A DNA stretch of 64,000 bases from JABAAE01 sp905480545. Lineage in GTDB: Bacteria > Planctomycetota > Planctomycetia > Pirellulales > Pirellulaceae. The position numbers and the translations under genes were made by a program. A model generated the notes under the pieces. That model did not search any database. It saw nothing but the letters and a program-made list of their open reading frames with translations, and was not told the origin of the DNA. The stretch lies in NCBI GenBank assembly GCA_943788025.1, contig CALSOR010000002.1:496001-560000 (forward strand), given 5' to 3'. Below, piece by piece: positions 43,433 through 51,372 of the stretch (the stretch's first letter is position 1; each line of letters opens with the position of its first letter).

Positions 43433-44863
43433 ATGTTGTTCAAGTACTTTTACGATCAAGCACTCGCTCATGCGTCTTACATGGTCGGTTGTCAGAAAAC
43501 CGGCGAGGCCATCATCGTCGATCCAGGCCGCGACATTGAACAGTATTTGTTGGCCGCAGATCGAGAAGGCGTGAAGATTGTCGGAGCAGCGGACACCCAC
43601 ATTCATGCGGATTACGTTTCCGGAGCCCGGGAATTGGCTGACCGAGTTGGAGCGAAGCTCTATGTCTCAGATGAAGGTCCCGCCCAGTGGAAGTACGATT
43701 ACGCCAATGCTTACGATCACCAATTGCTCAAGGATGGAGATACGTTTTCAGCCGGTAAAGTTGAATTCAAAGTGATGCATACTCCCGGCCACACACCAGA
43801 AAGCATTTCATTTATCTTGACGGATAAGGGAGGCGGAGCAGACCAGCCAATGGGAATTTTTACCGGCGATTTTGTATTTGTCGGATCTATTGGACGTCCG
43901 GATTTGTTAGAGGAGGCTGCCGGGATCATGGGTACAGCCGAACCGGGCGCAAGAGACCTATTCAAATCAATCAAACGATTTAATGAATTGTCGGATCACT
44001 TGCAAGTTTGGCCCGCACATGGAGCAGGTAGTGCTTGCGGAAAAGGTCTAGGGTCCATTCCGTCCAGTACGGTCGGATATGAAAAGCTTTTCAATCCTGC
44101 TTTGCAGTATTCGGATGAACAAGAGTTTGTTGATTACATCTTGTCGGAGCAACCGGAAGCCCCAAAATACTTTTCCGTGATGAAAAGGGTTAACAAAGAA
44201 GGGCCGACGATTTTAGGCGAGCTAAAACTGCCACAAAAAATGGGAACCGATGGAATTCGAGATATTGTTGCGAACAACATGGTGGTGGATACGGCCGTTC
44301 CAAAACAATTTGCTGCGGCACACGTTGATGGCACAATCAATATCCAACCCAAATATTTAGCCATGTGGGGTGGGTCGTTGTTGGACTACGACCAACCGGT
44401 TTATTTGATTTCCGGATCTCATGATTTACCAGAAGTTGTTCGGATTCTTCACAAGATTGGGATCGACAAGATTGCTGGATACTTCAGCGCGGAGGAAATC
44501 ATCAATGGCGGATTCAATACGGGAAACATCCCACAGGAAACGCCTAAGCAGATCCACGAAAAAATGGGGACCGGCGAAGTTGTATTGGTTGATATTCGCG
44601 GTCAATCCGAACGTCAGGCAGAATCTATATCGGGATCGAGTTACAGCTTCCTAGGCAAGATTCTACAGAACACCGATCAGTTCGAGCCAGCGAAGACGTA
44701 CGCACTTCAATGTCAAAACGGAAACCGTTCTGTGATCGCCGCCAGTATTTTGAAGCGAGCAGGAATTGAGAATGTCATCAATCTTGATGGCGGAATTGAG
44801 GCTTGGAAATTGGCTAAGCTTCCTCTTGAATCGAATGACAGAGCGATGGCAAACGCCAACTAA
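43433..44863 (+). CDS. blh: Persulfide dioxygenase-rhodanese fusion (Blh/ETHE1-like)
   Basis: A 476-residue fusion. The first 240 residues are an ETHE1-like metallo-hydrolase: iron ligands in THIHADYVSG (H56, H58, D60), HTPGHT (116-121), TGDFVFVGSIGRPDL (D146) and WPAHGAGSACGKG near 200. Two rhodanese domains follow. The first (about 270-365) lacks an active Cys. The second (about 375-465) has C427 in LQCQNGNRS. The enzyme would oxidise glutathione- or thiol-persulfide to sulfite and exchange sulfur through the rhodanese Cys. First gene of the permease-SQR operon, under site C. Confidence 0.93.
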   Translation: MLFKYFYDQALAHASYMVGCQKTGEAIIVDPGRDIEQYLLAADREGVKIVGAADTHIHADYVSGARELADRVGAKLYVSDEGPAQWKYDYANAYDHQLLKDGDTFSAGKVEFKVMHTPGHTPESISFILTDKGGGADQPMGIFTGDFVFVGSIGRPDLLEEAAGIMGTAEPGARDLFKSIKRFNELSDHLQVWPAHGAGSACGKGLGSIPSSTVGYEKLFNPALQYSDEQEFVDYILSEQPEAPKYFSVMKRVNKEGPTILGELKLPQKMGTDGIRDIVANNMVVDTAVPKQFAAAHVDGTINIQPKYLAMWGGSLLDYDQPVYLISGSHDLPEVVRILHKIGIDKIAGYFSAEEIINGGFNTGNIPQETPKQIHEKMGTGEVVLVDIRGQSERQAESISGSSYSFLGKILQNTDQFEPAKTYALQCQNGNRSVIAASILKRAGIENVINLDGGIEAWKLAKLPLESNDRAMANAN

Positions 44864-44884
44864 ATGTCTCTTTTCAGCCTCATC

Positions 44885-44901
44885 AGCCCAACGGCTGGGC
44901 T
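44885..44901 (+). terminator. Intra-operon hairpin, possible attenuator
   Basis: AGCCCA-ACGGC-TGGGCT forms a 6-bp GC-rich stem followed by a short T-rich stretch (TTTATG). It lies between the dioxygenase stop and the first permease gene, 36 bp before the latter. The weak T-run suggests partial termination or mRNA end protection rather than a full stop. Confidence 0.4.
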
Positions 44902-44937
44902 TTATGTTCGTCAACAAAACTTCGAATTGAGCGATCC

Positions 44938-45420
44938 ATGGATTACATTATGCAACCTTGGCCCTGGTGGATTTCTGGGGTCTTAATTGGATTCACCGTT
45001 CCACTTTTATATTTCCTTTCTGGGCAGGGGTTTGGAATTTCAACCAGCTTGCAGCAAATTGGTGCAATGTGCTCGCCCCATAGCAAGCTTTCGTACTTTA
45101 AAAATTATGATCGGGTCAAAGGACTTTGGACGTTGATGTTCATTATCGGAATCGCGGTCGGAGGATTCATTGCATCCCAATTTCTTTCGTCAGCGCCGAT
45201 TGAGTTTCTTCCGGAGTCGTACATGAGTCTCGGCGGGGGAATTCGATTGTTCGTTGGAGGGATTCTGATCGGTTTTGGCACCAGATACGCTGGCGGATGC
45301 ACGTCGGGTCATGCCATTACCGGAATCGCCAATCTGAATTGGCCGAGCCTAGTCGCAACGATCTTCTTTTTTGTCGGCGGACTGGCAGTCACCTGGGGAA
45401 TCGGACACCTCATTTTCTAA
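44938..45420 (+). CDS. YeeE/YedE-family sulfur-compound permease subunit (PmpA-like)
   Basis: A 160-residue integral membrane protein with about four helices. It carries the family cysteine motif RYAGGCTSGHAITG (C121) and a second Cys in AMCSPHSKL (C45). These are the positions that relay thiosulfate or sulfide-derived sulfur in YeeE/TsuA-type transporters. It is half the length of a full YeeE protein; the next gene supplies the other half, a split arrangement known for PmpA/PmpB in BigR operons. Confidence 0.87.
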   Translation: MDYIMQPWPWWISGVLIGFTVPLLYFLSGQGFGISTSLQQIGAMCSPHSKLSYFKNYDRVKGLWTLMFIIGIAVGGFIASQFLSSAPIEFLPESYMSLGGGIRLFVGGILIGFGTRYAGGCTSGHAITGIANLNWPSLVATIFFFVGGLAVTWGIGHLIF

Positions 45421-45448
45421 AACGCTCAATCCATTACAGGAACGACTC

Positions 45449-45952
45449 ATGTCATCCAAACCAGAAGAAAATTCGCTAGTTGCTTCAATTGTTGATCGCG
45501 ATTCAAAACAGAGCGACACCAAAAAGCCCGGACTTTCGATGCTTGCATTGTTTATGTCGTTGCTTGTTGGAGTCTACTTCGGAATTGTTTTAACAAAATC
45601 TGAAGTAGTCCGGTGGCAACGCGTTCACGACATGTTCTTGTTTAAAGAACCGCACATGTATTTAATTATCAGCGTTGGCATTGTCGTAGCGATGATCGCA
45701 ATGCTGATCATTAAAAAAGTGAACGCGAAAACGATCGAAGGCGTCCCGATTAAGTACGATCCGAAACCATTTCACCCGGGTGTCATCATCGGTGGAACAT
45801 TATTCGGTGCGGGTTGGGCAATCACCGGGGCTTGTCCGGGCCCAATTTACGCACAAATTGGCGCTGGTGCATGGATGGCACTATTCACATTGGCGGGCGC
45901 CATGATTGGCATGTATGCCTACGCATTTTTCAAGCCTAAACTGCCTCATTAA
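45449..45952 (+). CDS. YeeE/YedE-family permease subunit (PmpB-like)
   Basis: A 167-residue membrane protein from the ATG at 45449 (28 bp after the previous stop). A polar N-terminus of about 30 residues precedes about four helices. It has the second-half signature GGTLFGAGWAITGACPGP (Cys near residue 130). With the preceding gene it makes one complete channel for thiosulfate or a related sulfur anion across the inner membrane. Reading starts further upstream overlap the previous gene and are not needed. Confidence 0.87.
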   Translation: MSSKPEENSLVASIVDRDSKQSDTKKPGLSMLALFMSLLVGVYFGIVLTKSEVVRWQRVHDMFLFKEPHMYLIISVGIVVAMIAMLIIKKVNAKTIEGVPIKYDPKPFHPGVIIGGTLFGAGWAITGACPGPIYAQIGAGAWMALFTLAGAMIGMYAYAFFKPKLPH

Positions 45953-45999
45953 TCTGCGTTCTTCGATCCTGAATCCACAAACCAACAAACACGTGATAA

Positions 46000-46881
46000 A
46001 TGACGACTCTTATTGGAGCATTATTAATTGGTCTAACACTGGGCTTATTGGGCTCAGGTGGTTCAGCCATCACCGTTCCGATCCTCGTCTATCTCGTCGG
46101 ACATGGTGCAAAAGCCTCGATCGCGGAGTCGATGGCGATCGTTGGCATCATTTCGTTTGCAGGCGCAATACCGAAAGCAACAACGGATTTAGTGAACTGG
46201 AATAGCGTTCTTTGGTTTGGTACTCCTGCCATGTTGGGCGCTTATCTCGGTGCTTGGCTGGGTGGCTTGTCCAGTGATTCTGTCCAGCTGACGGTTTTTG
46301 GTGTTGTCATTATTTTGGCCGCCGTTTTTATGTTGAAAAATGCATTTGGAGCATCCAACGATACTGACGAGAACCAGGCTGAGCGGAAAAAACCGCGAAA
46401 CTTACTCGGCTATGGCAAAGTCATTACCGAAGGAATACTCGTTGGCGCCTTGACTGGTTTTGTCGGCGTCGGCGGTGGTTTTCTGATCGTGCCATCATTG
46501 CTCATGTTGGAAAAGCTACCCATTCGAACCGCGATAGGAACCAGTCTTGTCATTATCGCAATGAAGTCGGCGATAGGTTTTGCCAAGTACCAATACATAC
46601 TTACCGATTTGGGCATCGCAATTGATCTGATGACGATTGTCACCTTCTCGATTATTGGAATCGCCGGCTGTGCAATTGGCACTGCCCTAAACAAACGACT
46701 GAATCAAAAAACGTTGAAAAAAGTCTTTGCCGTGTTCCTTGTTTTGATCGGAGCGTTTGTTATTTTCCGCGAATGCCAGGGGTTATTCAAACAGCCCGAT
46801 GCAAACCACAAGACCGAGCAAATCGAGCTTCCAACTTCAACCAATTCGAATCAATCCAAATCTTTAGAAGGCAAGAGCTGA
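46000..46881 (+). CDS. TauE/SafE-family sulfite exporter-like protein
   Basis: A 293-residue permease of eight or so helices with the duplicated TauE/SafE pattern: LLIGLTLGLLGSGGSAITVPIL at the N-terminus (first repeat) and LVGALTGFVGVGGGFLIVPSLL near residue 150 (second repeat). In this setting it most likely exports sulfite produced by the persulfide dioxygenase. Its stop codon overlaps the start of the DUF1641 gene by one base (TGATG), so translation is coupled. Confidence 0.9.
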   Translation: MTTLIGALLIGLTLGLLGSGGSAITVPILVYLVGHGAKASIAESMAIVGIISFAGAIPKATTDLVNWNSVLWFGTPAMLGAYLGAWLGGLSSDSVQLTVFGVVIILAAVFMLKNAFGASNDTDENQAERKKPRNLLGYGKVITEGILVGALTGFVGVGGGFLIVPSLLMLEKLPIRTAIGTSLVIIAMKSAIGFAKYQYILTDLGIAIDLMTIVTFSIIGIAGCAIGTALNKRLNQKTLKKVFAVFLVLIGAFVIFRECQGLFKQPDANHKTEQIELPTSTNSNQSKSLEGKS

Positions 46882-47534
46882 TGCGTGAAGCCAATTCAAA
46901 TACGATCGAGCAAATCCTTCTTGATCGAATGGGCGTAACCATCGAAAACGCAATAGCCGCTGGGGCTGATTTCGTTGACGACCAGGCTGCTCGCGCCGGC
47001 GATTCCGGCGTTGATGTCGACGAGCGACTTTCCGGTCTAACCAACCTGTTTGGAAAGTTGTCCGAGCCAGCAACGATTTTGGCTTTGAGCGAATTGCTCA
47101 AACAACTTCCACAACTTGCTCAACTTGCCAAGATAGCAGTTGAGTTACCAAAGCTACTGGCCATCGTCGGGGACGTGGTCGAAGAGTATCAGCAGAAATT
47201 TGCGGCCGATGGAATCGATGTGGAAAAGGCGCTTACCAATGGGCTAAATGCGGTTCTTTATCTGAGCTCAGAAATCGATCATGAACGCTTGCAACGTATC
47301 GACAGCCTACTCAGTTCTGAAATCCTCAATCCAAACGCGTTGAATGTCATCGCCAACGCGGTGAATTCACTCCACACAGCTCAGACAGAAACGAGTGGAC
47401 AAAGTAAAGACCGAATCGGAATTTTTGGAATGCTTGCTGCGTTACGCGATCCACAAGTCCAAAGAAGTCTTGCGTTTGCCGTTGAATTCGGAAAATGCTT
47501 CGGTAAAAACCTCGATACAAACAACTCTCCGTAA
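46881..47534 (+). CDS. DUF1641 protein
   Basis: A 217-residue helical protein from the ATG at 46881, which shares a base with the exporter stop codon. The DUF1641-like core is the leucine/alanine-rich LAQLAKIAVELPKLLAIVGDV segment and the C-terminal GIFGMLAALRDPQVQRSLAFAVEFGKCFG. DUF1641 proteins are often encoded beside sulfide:quinone oxidoreductases or dehydrogenases; the function is not established. Here the SQR gene follows 13 bp later, which suggests an accessory or assembly role. Confidence 0.8.
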   Translation: MREANSNTIEQILLDRMGVTIENAIAAGADFVDDQAARAGDSGVDVDERLSGLTNLFGKLSEPATILALSELLKQLPQLAQLAKIAVELPKLLAIVGDVVEEYQQKFAADGIDVEKALTNGLNAVLYLSSEIDHERLQRIDSLLSSEILNPNALNVIANAVNSLHTAQTETSGQSKDRIGIFGMLAALRDPQVQRSLAFAVEFGKCFGKNLDTNNSP

Positions 47535-47547
47535 GAAGGAACAAAGC

Positions 47548-48741
47548 ATGCCAATGAGAAAAAAGGTCGTCATTGTCGGAGGTGGCTCGGCCGGAATCAC
47601 TGTTGCAGCACATCTCCTGAATTCGGATCAACCGCTCGATGTCACCATCATTGAGCCAAGTAACAAACATTATTACCAACCCCTTTGGACGTTGGTGGGT
47701 GGCGGCGTTTTTCCCAAAGAGGAGTCCGAGCGCAACGAAGCTGATTATATTCCCGACGGAGCAAACTGGGTCCAAGATTACGTCGAGTCATTCGAACCCG
47801 ATTCAAATTCTGTCAAAACGCGTAAAGGCGATTCGATTGGATACGACTATTTGGTTGTTTGCCCGGGTCTACAATTGAACTGGACTGCGATTAACGGATT
47901 GTCAAAAGAGATCGTTGGGACAAACGGCATTTGCAGTAACTACAGTTTCGACACCGTCGATTCGACTTGGAAAACCCTGCAAAATTTCAAAGGCGGAACG
48001 GCACTATTCACTCATCCGCTCAGCATGATCAAGTGCGGCGGCGCCCCGGTGAAGATCTGTTTTCTCGCCGAGGATTATTTTCGCAAACAAAAAATCCGCG
48101 AAAACTGTGAAGTTATTTTCGGCGTGGCGATGCCCCGAATATTCGCGGTTGATCGCTACGCTCGCACGCTTGAGGCGGCAGCGGAACGGCGAAACATCGA
48201 TGTCAAACTGAATCACGACATGATTGAGATTCGGCCCGAGGTGAAAGAAGCAGTCTTTCAAATGATCGATTCTGGCGAACGAGTTACAATCAAATACGAC
48301 ATGCTCCACGTCACACCGAAAATGGGTCCACCTGACTTCCTAAAAAACAGTCCGCTGGCCGCTGAAGATGGCGGGTGGGCTGACGTTGATAAACATACGA
48401 CGCAACACACGAATTATGAAAATGTGTTTGCGCTCGGCGATTGTTCGAACTTGCCAACATCGAAGACGGGTGCAGCCATTCGGAAACAGGCCCCAGCAAC
48501 CGTCGCTGATATTTTAGACTTGATAGACGGGAGTCCGTTGTCGGGACATTACGACGGTTACACGTCTTGCCCTTTGGTCACCAGCTATAACAGTATGGTG
48601 TTGGCAGAATTCGACTACGACAAGAATCCGCAGGAATCGTTTCCGTTCGATCAATCGAAAGAACGATTCAGTATGATGATATTGAAGAAGTACGGCCTGC
48701 CCAGTATGTATTGGCACGGGATGCTTCGGGGGCGGGCATAG
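47548..48741 (+). CDS. sqr: Type II sulfide:quinone oxidoreductase
   Basis: A 397-residue membrane-associated flavoprotein from the ATG at 47548. FAD-binding GGGSAG near residue 11, a second dinucleotide segment near residue 100, and NVFALGDCSNLPTSKT near residue 292. The two redox cysteines of mitochondrial-type SQR are present: C163 in IKCGGAPVK and C341 in YTSCPLVTSY. Long stretches follow the animal enzyme closely (YEMLHVTP-like YDMLHVTPKMGPPDFL; FPFDQSKERFSM). It oxidises sulfide, passes electrons to menaquinone, and yields the persulfide used by the dioxygenase upstream. It ends about 20 residues earlier than the animal protein. Confidence 0.95.
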   Translation: MPMRKKVVIVGGGSAGITVAAHLLNSDQPLDVTIIEPSNKHYYQPLWTLVGGGVFPKEESERNEADYIPDGANWVQDYVESFEPDSNSVKTRKGDSIGYDYLVVCPGLQLNWTAINGLSKEIVGTNGICSNYSFDTVDSTWKTLQNFKGGTALFTHPLSMIKCGGAPVKICFLAEDYFRKQKIRENCEVIFGVAMPRIFAVDRYARTLEAAAERRNIDVKLNHDMIEIRPEVKEAVFQMIDSGERVTIKYDMLHVTPKMGPPDFLKNSPLAAEDGGWADVDKHTTQHTNYENVFALGDCSNLPTSKTGAAIRKQAPATVADILDLIDGSPLSGHYDGYTSCPLVTSYNSMVLAEFDYDKNPQESFPFDQSKERFSMMILKKYGLPSMYWHGMLRGRA

Positions 48742-48928
48742 ACGAGGATATACTGATTAACCAACCCGATGTGCAAATGAGGCCATTCAATTGCCCCTCA
48801 CTCGCGTTTCGGGTTCGTTCGGTTTGGTGTAGCCTTACGGTAAAACAACGGGCAGCCAGCGATTTCGATTTGACAGTGCGAAAGACGATACAAGGGACAA
48901 TACCCCAACTCTAAATTGAAAGATTCCC

Positions 48929-49564
48929 ATGCAACATCAAAGTAAAAAAGTAATTTGGTCAATGTCCTTTTTGGGGATCGGATTGGCAGTCGCATTTGTT
49001 GGATGCTACGCGGACAAGCAAGCCACGTCCGACAAATCCCAACAATCCGCCGCCAAACCGCTTTCAGTGCTTTCGGAAAAACAAAAAAATCAGAAAAAAA
49101 AGGCGGTCGCCGCAAAAGACAAATTTCTTGCGTCCCTGCTAGGTGAGCTTATAGAATCGATGAGCGAGAACAGCCCGGCAGAGTCAATAAATGTTTGCAA
49201 GTCTCGAGCGTTAGAAATTGCGAAATCAGTTAGTGAGCAAACGGGAGTGCGGATTGGCCGAACTTCATTTCAGTTGCGCAACGATAAGAACAAGGCTCCC
49301 CAATGGGCGACCAGCTTTGTTTCCGACAGGATTGAAGATCCCGTTGATGTCGAATTACCCAACGACGGACTTGGAGTTTTACTTCCGATTCGCATGAAAG
49401 CAACTTGCACCCATTGCCATGGAGATGCCGAACAAATCAGTCCCGATGTCAAAATCGCACTCGCGACCACTTATCCAAACGATCACGCGACCGGTTTTTC
49501 GGAAGGTGATATTCGAGGTTACTTCTGGGTGGAAGTTGACGACCAAGAAAAAGCTATCAAATAG
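48929..49564 (+). CDS. Tll0287-like (DUF3365) heme lipoprotein
   Basis: A 211-residue predicted lipoprotein (lipobox AFVGC near residue 26) with a charged linker and a Tll0287-like domain: INVCKSRALEIAKSVSEQTG, RIGRTSFQLRNDKNKAPQW and the heme motif CTHCHGD near residue 155. It ends with EGDIRGYFWVEV. Such c-type cytochromes sit in the periplasm as small redox sensors or carriers. It lies 187 bp after the SQR gene on the same strand; it could accept electrons or sense redox state in the same system, but co-regulation is not shown. Confidence 0.83.
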   Translation: MQHQSKKVIWSMSFLGIGLAVAFVGCYADKQATSDKSQQSAAKPLSVLSEKQKNQKKKAVAAKDKFLASLLGELIESMSENSPAESINVCKSRALEIAKSVSEQTGVRIGRTSFQLRNDKNKAPQWATSFVSDRIEDPVDVELPNDGLGVLLPIRMKATCTHCHGDAEQISPDVKIALATTYPNDHATGFSEGDIRGYFWVEVDDQEKAIK

Positions 49565-49620
49565 TGGTTCCTAAATCTTGAACTGACCGGCAAACGCCTT
49601 CCATACCGCGCAGAACCTCA

Positions 49621-49659
49621 CCGTCTGGCGACGGTCGCTAAATTGCAATTCAGGTCTGA
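49621..49659. repeat. Dispersed intergenic hairpin element, copy 2
   Basis: CCGTC-TGGC-GACGG (5-bp stem, 4-nt loop) followed by TCGCTAAATTGCAATTCAGG. It matches the element at 6655-6692 over about 37 bp with the same stem position and a different loop. Confidence 0.6.
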
Positions 49660-49818
49660 AGCACCACGCGAGCAGGGCGTTAATTTTTTGGAGCAGTCGG
49701 TTCTCGAGCCGCGGTGAACAACCAATAACCGTGGCTATCGCCAAAACGACTGATCTTGCCAAACTGTACCTATCGATTTGAAAAAAGCACTAGTTTTATA
49801 GAGGCTCGGTTTAATCAA

Positions 49819-50265
49819 GTGAATAGGAACGAATCGGAACAAGTCGACGACTTCAAACCTGATGTACCTGAGTCGGATCCTCGTGTTCAAATGGCTGCTG
49901 AACGAACTTTACTGGCATGGATTCGGACGGGTCTAGCGCTAATGGCGTTTGGTTTTGTCGTAGCAAGATTTGCTTTGATCCTGCAAACTCTTGGATTAAA
50001 GACCAGCTCTTTCTTTACGATCAAAGCAACGATTCTTGGTGTGCTGATGGTGATGTTGGGGGTAGTGGCGACGGCTGGATCGCCATGGCATTACCGTAAT
50101 TATTTTAAACGAATCGAAGTCAAGGGGCAGCGTCCGTTTGCTGCTTGGTCGCTGGTGATGTTCGTCGCGTACGCAACTTCGCTGATTGGTGTTGTTTTGG
50201 CGATCTATTTGTTGATCGTCGACATCGCGAATTGGAATGTGGCGGGTGCGATTCAGCGCCCATAA
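49819..50265 (+). CDS. DUF202 membrane protein
   Basis: About 148 residues from a GTG at 49819; an upstream TTG at 49756 would add 21 residues. The DUF202 signature is PRVQMAAERTLLAWIRTGLALMAFG near residue 22, with about three membrane helices (VARFALIL, ILGVLMVMLGVVATAG, LVMFVAYATSLIGVVLAIYLLIV). The family (YidH-like) is widespread and of unknown function. Lies between the heme lipoprotein and cysteine synthase genes. Confidence 0.8.
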   Translation: MNRNESEQVDDFKPDVPESDPRVQMAAERTLLAWIRTGLALMAFGFVVARFALILQTLGLKTSSFFTIKATILGVLMVMLGVVATAGSPWHYRNYFKRIEVKGQRPFAAWSLVMFVAYATSLIGVVLAIYLLIVDIANWNVAGAIQRP

Positions 50266-50330
50266 AAATAGCGTTGCATCGTGCACGAAAACAGCAAAAT
50301 CGAGATTGCAGAAATTCTTGGATCGAACGG

Positions 50331-51269
50331 ATGGATGATATAGATACTTTACAAACCAAAGCGGCGTACGGAATCGTTGACGTGATCGGCAACACACCGA
50401 TGATTGAGATACCTACACGTTGTGAAAATAAAAACGTGCGGATCTTTGGAAAGCTGGAAGGCAACAACCCGGGAAGCAGCGTGAAAGACCGTGCGGCCGC
50501 GTCGATGATTGGACGAGCCGAACAACGTGGGGAACTCAAACCAGGTATGACTTTGATTGAGCCGACCAGCGGAAACACCGGCATTGCATTGGCAATGATC
50601 GCTGCTGCGAAAGGTTATAAAATCGAGTTAGTGATGCCTGAAAACAGCACAGCGGAGCGAGTTCAGACGATGCGAGCCTTCGGCGCGACGGTCATCCTGA
50701 CACCCGCGGACAAATCGATGGAAGGCGCAATCGATCACGCACGCATACTCGCTCGCCAGAACAACTATTTCATGTTGGATCAGTTTTCAAACCGCGACAA
50801 CCCACAAGCTCATTACGAGACAACCGGTCCAGAAATTTGGCATGACACCGACGAAAAGATTACGCATTTTGTGTCCGCGATGGGCACAACTGGGACCATC
50901 ATGGGCGTCAGTCGATTTCTTAAAGAACAAAATCCGGACGTCACCATTGTTGGCTGCCAACCAACGGAAGGCTCTCGCATCCCGGGAATTCGTCGCTGGC
51001 CCAAAGAGTATCTACCGAAATTCTTTGAACCTTACCGGGTGGATCGAACGCTTGACATTAGCCAATCCGATGCGGAAGAGCAGGTTCGCTGGCTTGCATC
51101 AGAGACCGGGCTGTTTTGCGGGGTTTCAGCCGCGGGAGCGACACTGGCCGCACAAAAGATTGCTGCGGAAATTGAATCAGGTTTGATCGTAACCGTGATT
51201 TGCGACCGTGGTGATCGGTATCTGAGTTCATCGCTGTTTGAACATTCGGGAAAAACGATAGTCGTTTAG
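50331..51269 (+). CDS. O-acetylserine sulfhydrylase (cysteine synthase)
   Basis: A 312-residue PLP enzyme from the ATG at 50331. The PLP lysine is K52 in NPGSSVKDRAA. PTSGNTGIALAMIAA (about 79-93) binds the substrate carboxylate, and SAMGTTGTIMGVSRFL (near 185) binds the PLP phosphate. It combines sulfide or thiosulfate with O-acetylserine to make cysteine. The TLDISQSDAE and GLFCGVSAAGA segments and length resemble CysM-type more than cystathionine beta-synthase. Placement after the sulfide genes offers an assimilation route for the same sulfide. Confidence 0.92.
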   Translation: MDDIDTLQTKAAYGIVDVIGNTPMIEIPTRCENKNVRIFGKLEGNNPGSSVKDRAAASMIGRAEQRGELKPGMTLIEPTSGNTGIALAMIAAAKGYKIELVMPENSTAERVQTMRAFGATVILTPADKSMEGAIDHARILARQNNYFMLDQFSNRDNPQAHYETTGPEIWHDTDEKITHFVSAMGTTGTIMGVSRFLKEQNPDVTIVGCQPTEGSRIPGIRRWPKEYLPKFFEPYRVDRTLDISQSDAEEQVRWLASETGLFCGVSAAGATLAAQKIAAEIESGLIVTVICDRGDRYLSSSLFEHSGKTIVV

Positions 51270-51372
51270 ACTATTCTTTTCGACGACAACTCAGACATGC
51301 TTTCGCGGACGAATCAAACTTAATCGTTTACACTAGAAGCTGTTCGCGTGGCACAGAATGGCGTAAGCAGTA

